Positions 19,237 to 23,155 of a DNA stretch of 23,155 bases are shown here, in pieces. The position numbers were made by a program, and so were the translations under genes. The stretch covers positions 1 through 23,155 of the forward strand of contig NWUY0300005396.1 of NCBI GenBank assembly GCA_004151065.3. The letters run 5' to 3'. Positions within the stretch are counted from its first letter, which is position 1, and each line of letters opens with the position of its first letter. The notes below the pieces were generated by a model. It saw only the letters and a program-made list of their open reading frames with translations. It searched no databases and had not been told where the DNA came from. The stretch comes from Larix sibirica. Its lineage: Eukaryota; Streptophyta; Pinopsida; Pinales; Pinaceae.

Positions 19237-19633
19237 CCTTCTGGTTTGTCTTATGTTTCCTTTACCTTATGCCTTGCTACTTCCACAGTCAGAACTCATG
19301 CGTTTTAATTTGTTTTGGATATGTGGTTTAAGGCCCTCTCAGGTAAGTTTCAAGTAATTTCTTGATAGATAACCCAAATACTCATGTGGCAAGAGCTTCC
19401 CATTGATGTGTGAAATACTCAACACTTCCCTTTTGTTGTAGTCTGGTAAGCTTTGAAAATAATTCGTTTTCAGTAATTCCCTAGAATCTCTTAAAAAATT
19501 CATTTTTAAACAAGTGTTAGGTGTATGAGTGATTTTCTCCTTTCTACCACATATACCAATTGTATGTGTTACCTTCTAGATGCATGGAAGCATATTTTAC
19601 CTTTTCTTCATTTGTTGTAATGTTATATATACG
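19232..19633 (-). pseudogene. Outer Ty3-gypsy: gag N-terminal/central part
   Basis: From the N at 19634 leftwards the minus strand reads TTNEEKVKYASMHLEGNTYN and WYVW, then HLFKNEFFKRF, ENELFSKLTRLQQKGSVEYF, THQWEALAT, VFGLSIKKLLETYLRG and GLKPHIQNKLKRM, ending with LTVEVARHKVKET. This is the plant Ty3-gypsy gag domain (the retrotransposon gag family). Frame changes and stops interrupt it. It is cut at 19232 by the inner element, and its zinc-knuckle half resumes at 7619. Its upstream end stops exactly where the CACTA-like repeat starts. Confidence 0.82.
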
Positions 19634-19634
19634 N
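19634..19634. other. Assembly ambiguity (N)
   Basis: A single undetermined base at the border between gag sequence and the first CACTA-like repeat copy. Confidence 0.95.
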
Positions 19635-20086
19635 TTTTTTTTACAAAAGAATATTGGTGCACATGGTTCATGGAGCACCGATGCGCCCACACCTTAAAAA
19701 GAGCACCAGTGCCCCTTCACCAAAGAGGAGCTCTAACATTGGTGCTCCTTAACCAATGAGGAGCATCGACACCGGTGCACCTTATCCAAAGTGGAGCACC
19801 AATTTTTTTTGGGATAAAATCACACTGGTGCACATGGGTCATAGAGCACCAGTGCTCCTAATCCAATGAGGAGCACCGGTGTGTAATTACAAAAAAAAAG
19901 CACCGGTGCACTTAAAATAAAGATGGACCGGTGCACCATAATGGTTTAGGCATACTGATAAAAAAAAATCCGCTAAAACCTCTACATGCCCACCTCCGCT
20001 AGAAACCTCCTCTATAAATGAATAAGGGACTTCTTTTTGGGGGGTTTCCACTACAACCTTTGCTATAAGGTGTTATCCTTGTAGNN
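19635..20086 (+). mobile_element. CACTA-like terminus, copy 1, with subterminal palindrome array
   Basis: From the T-run and ACAAAAGAATATTGG to TTGTAG at 20079-20084 this block is a close copy of 20519-20971, with a few per cent of differences by eye. It holds a GCACC/GGTGC-rich part, then a T/C-rich end region with CACTACAA at 20049-20056. The two bases that should complete TTGTAGTG are NN. It begins right after an N. It may be a true second insertion or an assembly product. Confidence 0.6.
20085..20086. other. Assembly ambiguity (NN)
   Basis: Two undetermined bases at the exact place where copy 2 has TG, the last two bases of the terminal octamer TTGTAGTG. Confidence 0.95.
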
Positions 20087-20325
20087 AATAGTATAAATAA
20101 AATAGATAACGGGAAGAAATGAAACATTGAAGAGGGAAAACGTTAGTTGATTGGCTACAATACGCTTCCTCTTCTCTTTAGTAGAACCATGTGAAATGGA
20201 TAAATTAGACAAACCCTCTTTTTTCCTCTCTTTAAGACATTTTTCCCACTTCTTTAAAAAGTTTAAAATTTCCCACTTTTTTCAATAAGTAAAAAAAAAA
20301 ACTTATTTTTCAGTGCTTTTGTTTA
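20087..20325. other. Unassigned stretch between the two CACTA-like copies
   Basis: AT-rich sequence with T-runs and a TTTTCCCACTTC/TTTCCCAC repeat near 20240-20280. No gene is recognised. It may be internal sequence of a deletion-derived CACTA-like element whose right end is at 20971. Confidence 0.5.
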
Positions 20326-20830
20326 TCAAAAGCACCAGTGCACCTATGCTGTAAAAAGAGCTCCAATGTGCATAGACTGTATAAGGAGCACCAATGCACC
20401 TATATTGTAAATGGAGCACCGACACCGGTGCGCCTTAACCAAAGAGGAGCATCGACACCGATGCGCCTTAACCCTTGAGGAGCATCGATGCACCATTTCA
20501 AAAGTGGATCACCGATGTTTTTTTTTACAAAAGAATATTGGTGCACATGGTTCATGGAGCACCGGTGCACCCACACCTTCAAAAGAGCACCAGTGCCCCT
20601 TCACCAAATAGGAGCACTAACATTGGTGCTCCTTAACCAATGAGGAGCATCGACACCGGTGCACCTTATCCAAAGTGAAGCACCAAAAATTTTTTGGGAT
20701 AAAATCACACTGGTGCACATGGGTCATAGAGCACCGGTGCTCCTAATCCAATGAGGAGCACTGGTGCGTAATTACCAAAAAAAAGTACCAGTGCACTTAA
20801 AATAAAGATGGACCGGCGCACCATAATGGT
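20326..20830. repeat. GCACCGGTGC palindrome array
   Basis: Units of the form GAGCACCGGTGCACCTTAACCAAAGAG recur with small changes. The core GCACCGGTGC is a perfect 10-bp palindrome, and degenerate copies (CACCAGTGC, CATCGATGC, CACCGATGC) outnumber perfect ones. A shorter array lies at 19650-19945. Open frames read from this array on both strands are repeat-made and not genes. Confidence 0.85.
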
Positions 20831-20971
20831 TTAGGCATACCGATAAAAAAAAATCCGCTAAAACCTCTACATGCCCGCATCCGCTAGAAACCTCCTCTAT
20901 AAACGGATAAGGGACTTCTTTTTGGGGGGTTTCCACTACAACCTTTGCTATAAGGTGTTATCCTTGTAGTG
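20326..20971 (+). mobile_element. CACTA-like terminus, copy 2, with longer subterminal palindrome array
   Basis: The end TTGTAGTG at 20964-20971 is the reverse complement of CACTACAA, the terminal form of many plant En/Spm (CACTA) transposons. A second, oppositely oriented CACTACAA lies inside at 20934-20941. From 20326 to about 20830 the block carries GCACC/GGTGC motifs in both orientations in 25-40 bp units, as expected for subterminal transposase-binding repeats of CACTA elements. The left CACTACAA end and a transposase gene are not seen, so this is a partial or non-autonomous element. The family call rests on the end octamer and array only. Confidence 0.5.
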
Positions 20972-23155
20972 TAAATAAGCACTTAAGAACTAATCTCATA
21001 TATAATTTGTAGACATGAAACATACGACAAACTAAGGGAGTGAATCTCGTTACCAAATGGCATCATAAGACAAGGTTCAAGGTTGTTTAAGAATCAAGTG
21101 AATGGCAAACCCAACTTTGTTAGTTAAGACTCCCCTATACGTCTCCCATGGCCTATAACAATAATATATTTCAGTGATAAAAAGTAAATAAACAAAGGGA
21201 TTCCTGATATATATAAAAATGGATAGAGATTCCCTATTTAATCTTGATACTTAATGTGCAACTCCTACCACGTGATTGTATGCACAAGCCAGTTTACTAT
21301 ACTAGGGCAAATGATGCTCTCATGCATCTTCACACACTTGCCTTTTACAAGAGGACATTTGCAATTCCACAATTCAATCAAGCCATCCCTCCTTTAGGAA
21401 AAACATATTCTTAGTATTGGCAAATCTCTCCCATGGTTTCAAATGTACCAATTCATAAGAAATGGAATGGGCAACATATAAACTCCATTAGAGACTCCTC
21501 ATTAATTCGTATACCTTTCTTGTTGTCTCAATGACATAATAGACTAAATCTTAGTCATTTTGAATGAGAACTTGGTTTAATAGAATTATTTAGGAGTTGG
21601 GATCATCGTGATGCAAGAATCTGGTGCCTATCCATGATTTTAGGGTTAGGAGGAAGAGGAATAATTGTATACTATCACGCCTTGAATTAGAGAAGAAAAA
21701 CCACTAGGTTTTGGAACAAGTATGCTCAAGGCTTGAGCGAATGGAGTGTTATGAAAACAACACCATAAGATATATCGAGGAATTCCAAGAATATGCAAAG
21801 AGAAGGTTAGACTTGATGGAGAATTATGCCCCATACAAATTCTTACACGCAGATACAAAATTAAATAGTTGAATGGATGTCATACTAAATCACGCAATGG
21901 CCCTATAATCTACAATATAGGGCTTTCCCACCAAGGTATAAAAATAATAGAATGTAAAAACCAACACATAAATAAAAATTTAAGAACATTTTAGACAACA
22001 CGTCAAACAAATGCAATCTAGTCATTCTCATTGGTAGCATTTTGATTGCAAATAATTGTATATAGATATCATGTTTCCATCCTCGATAGTGCAAGTTTTC
22101 TCCCTTTGACATGTCTATTTTAGACCTTGACCCTCATCCTTGGAGATTTTCTCAAAATTCCAACTAACAAGTCACATGATTTCTTTCATCCTAACAAGTC
22201 ACATGATTTCTTTCATCCTCCTCTGCTTTATTCCTTTCAATCATAATAGTTCCTCTTCATTTTACAACTCTTGCCCTCCTTTTACATTACATCCACCTTA
22301 TATGCCACAATGCAATGTTCTTCCTTGCTCCATGTTGCTTGAGAAACTCTGATAACCTTAACAACCTCTCACCTTCTTTTTGTTAGTTCCTTTGTCTACA
22401 TGTTAGGCATGCCAAATATTTCCTTGCGTATATTCCAATCTCATATTTTGCTTGTAATATTTCCCAATTGTTTGTCATGCATCCTAATTCAAAACATTCC
22501 TATATCCTCTCACATCAAATTCCTCTTGCAAAAAAATATGCATGTCTTGTCAAGAAACCCGTTGACTCTTGGAATAGAAAAACACTTAGGCTCACTTTAG
22601 TAGAAATCCCTCCTAACAAATATCTAATCCCATATTCTTATGATAATATTTCATAAAGCATGGAAAATAAGTAACAAAGCAATATAGCAAGGAGGGAAAA
22701 TCCCATAGCTATTACAAATTTAGTAAAAGTCCTCTTGGGGATTGCACGAAGGAGATAAAACTAGAGAACTATACTAACTAGTAACACAAGTAATTAAATA
22801 CCTTAAAAAATACAGTCGAGACACTTGCCATTGATCTATCTCCATAACAAGTAGGTTTCCCCATAATAATGATATGGTATATTGGATCAAATCCATAGGA
22901 GTGCACACCATTTTTTCAAATGTACCTTGAAGGGGATTATGGATCTACAGGTGAACATAGTGAAACCTTTTACTTATAAATCTAACCAATTACTAAATTC
23001 CATTGGTAATTCGGAAATGTTGCAAGCATTGTAAACACATAAATAAAATCTATGAAATATTTTCAAATTGTGATTCGTAAACTATCGTGGATATTCCACT
23101 AGAACAATTCGTCACAACGGATCTTACAACTTAATTCATTGTGTTAGCTTAATTC
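20972..23155. other. AT-rich region with no recognised gene
   Basis: I read both strands and found no retroelement motif, no RNA gene and no open frame longer than about 70 codons with protein-like content. Apart from the 27-bp duplication at 22164-22217 I see nothing in it. It may be very old decayed repeat sequence. Confidence 0.6.
22164..22217 (+). repeat. Perfect 27-bp tandem duplication
   Basis: The unit beginning CTAACAAGTCACATGATTTC at 22164-22190 is repeated without change at 22191-22217. The identity suggests a recent slippage or end-joining event. Confidence 0.9.

Noticed and set aside
20400-20611. Overlapping open frames on both strands (60 and 66 codons) with repeated HRCAL-like and GVDAP-like residues
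   Set aside because: They are translations of the GCACCGGTGC repeat array; a palindromic repeat opens frames on both strands without coding meaning.
19650-20830. CRISPR-like array
   Set aside because: The repeats are degenerate, occur in both orientations, have no uniform spacers, and the sequence is from a plant.

Overview
The window looks like nuclear DNA from a seed plant with a large, repeat-rich genome. Every recognisable coding segment belongs to a plant transposable element: plant L1-type LINEs, Ty3-gypsy elements with a tRNA-Asp type primer site, and a CACTA-like terminus. A conifer is one plausible source, but that is an inference. I see no intact host gene, no rRNA or tRNA gene and no bacterial signal. 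All element genes lie on the minus strand and all are broken by stops and frameshifts.

Layout from left to right. (1) 1-3787: a decayed L1-type LINE on the minus strand. It has the ORF1 tail with half a zinc knuckle, the ORF2 endonuclease and the reverse transcriptase; the left end runs off the window and the right end stops at an NN. (2) 3790-5330: mostly unassigned, with a 105-bp imperfect repeat and a protein-like broken reading frame at 4181-4714. (3) About 5330-6260: the 3' part of a second LINE, including its CCHC-type zf-RVT domain. (4) 6272-7619 continuing at 19232-19633: an outer Ty3-gypsy element split in two, with gag, zinc knuckle, a dead protease, no visible RT or integrase, and a probable short 3' LTR. 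(5) 7621-19231: a near complete Ty3-gypsy element of about 11.6 kb inserted inside the gag of the outer one. It has two LTRs of about 1.36-1.38 kb, a decayed tRNA-Asp primer site, gag, protease, RT, RNase H, integrase, a tandem repeat, a long third coding region of unknown function with a charged coiled-coil-like part, and a polypurine tract. It resembles the Athila/Tat lineage. (6) 19635-20971: two copies of a CACTA-like terminus with subterminal arrays of the palindrome GCACCGGTGC. The first copy is bounded by N bases. (7) 20972-23155: AT-rich sequence with no recognised gene, holding a perfect 27-bp tandem duplication.

The history reads as layered: an outer Ty3 element next to (perhaps inside) a LINE, a second Ty3 element inserted in its gag, and a CACTA-like unit next to or in the upstream part of the same gag. 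Nothing here looks able to transpose by itself now. The most interesting leads are the unassigned third ORF of the inner element, the GCACCGGTGC palindrome array, and the nested insertion that allows relative dating.
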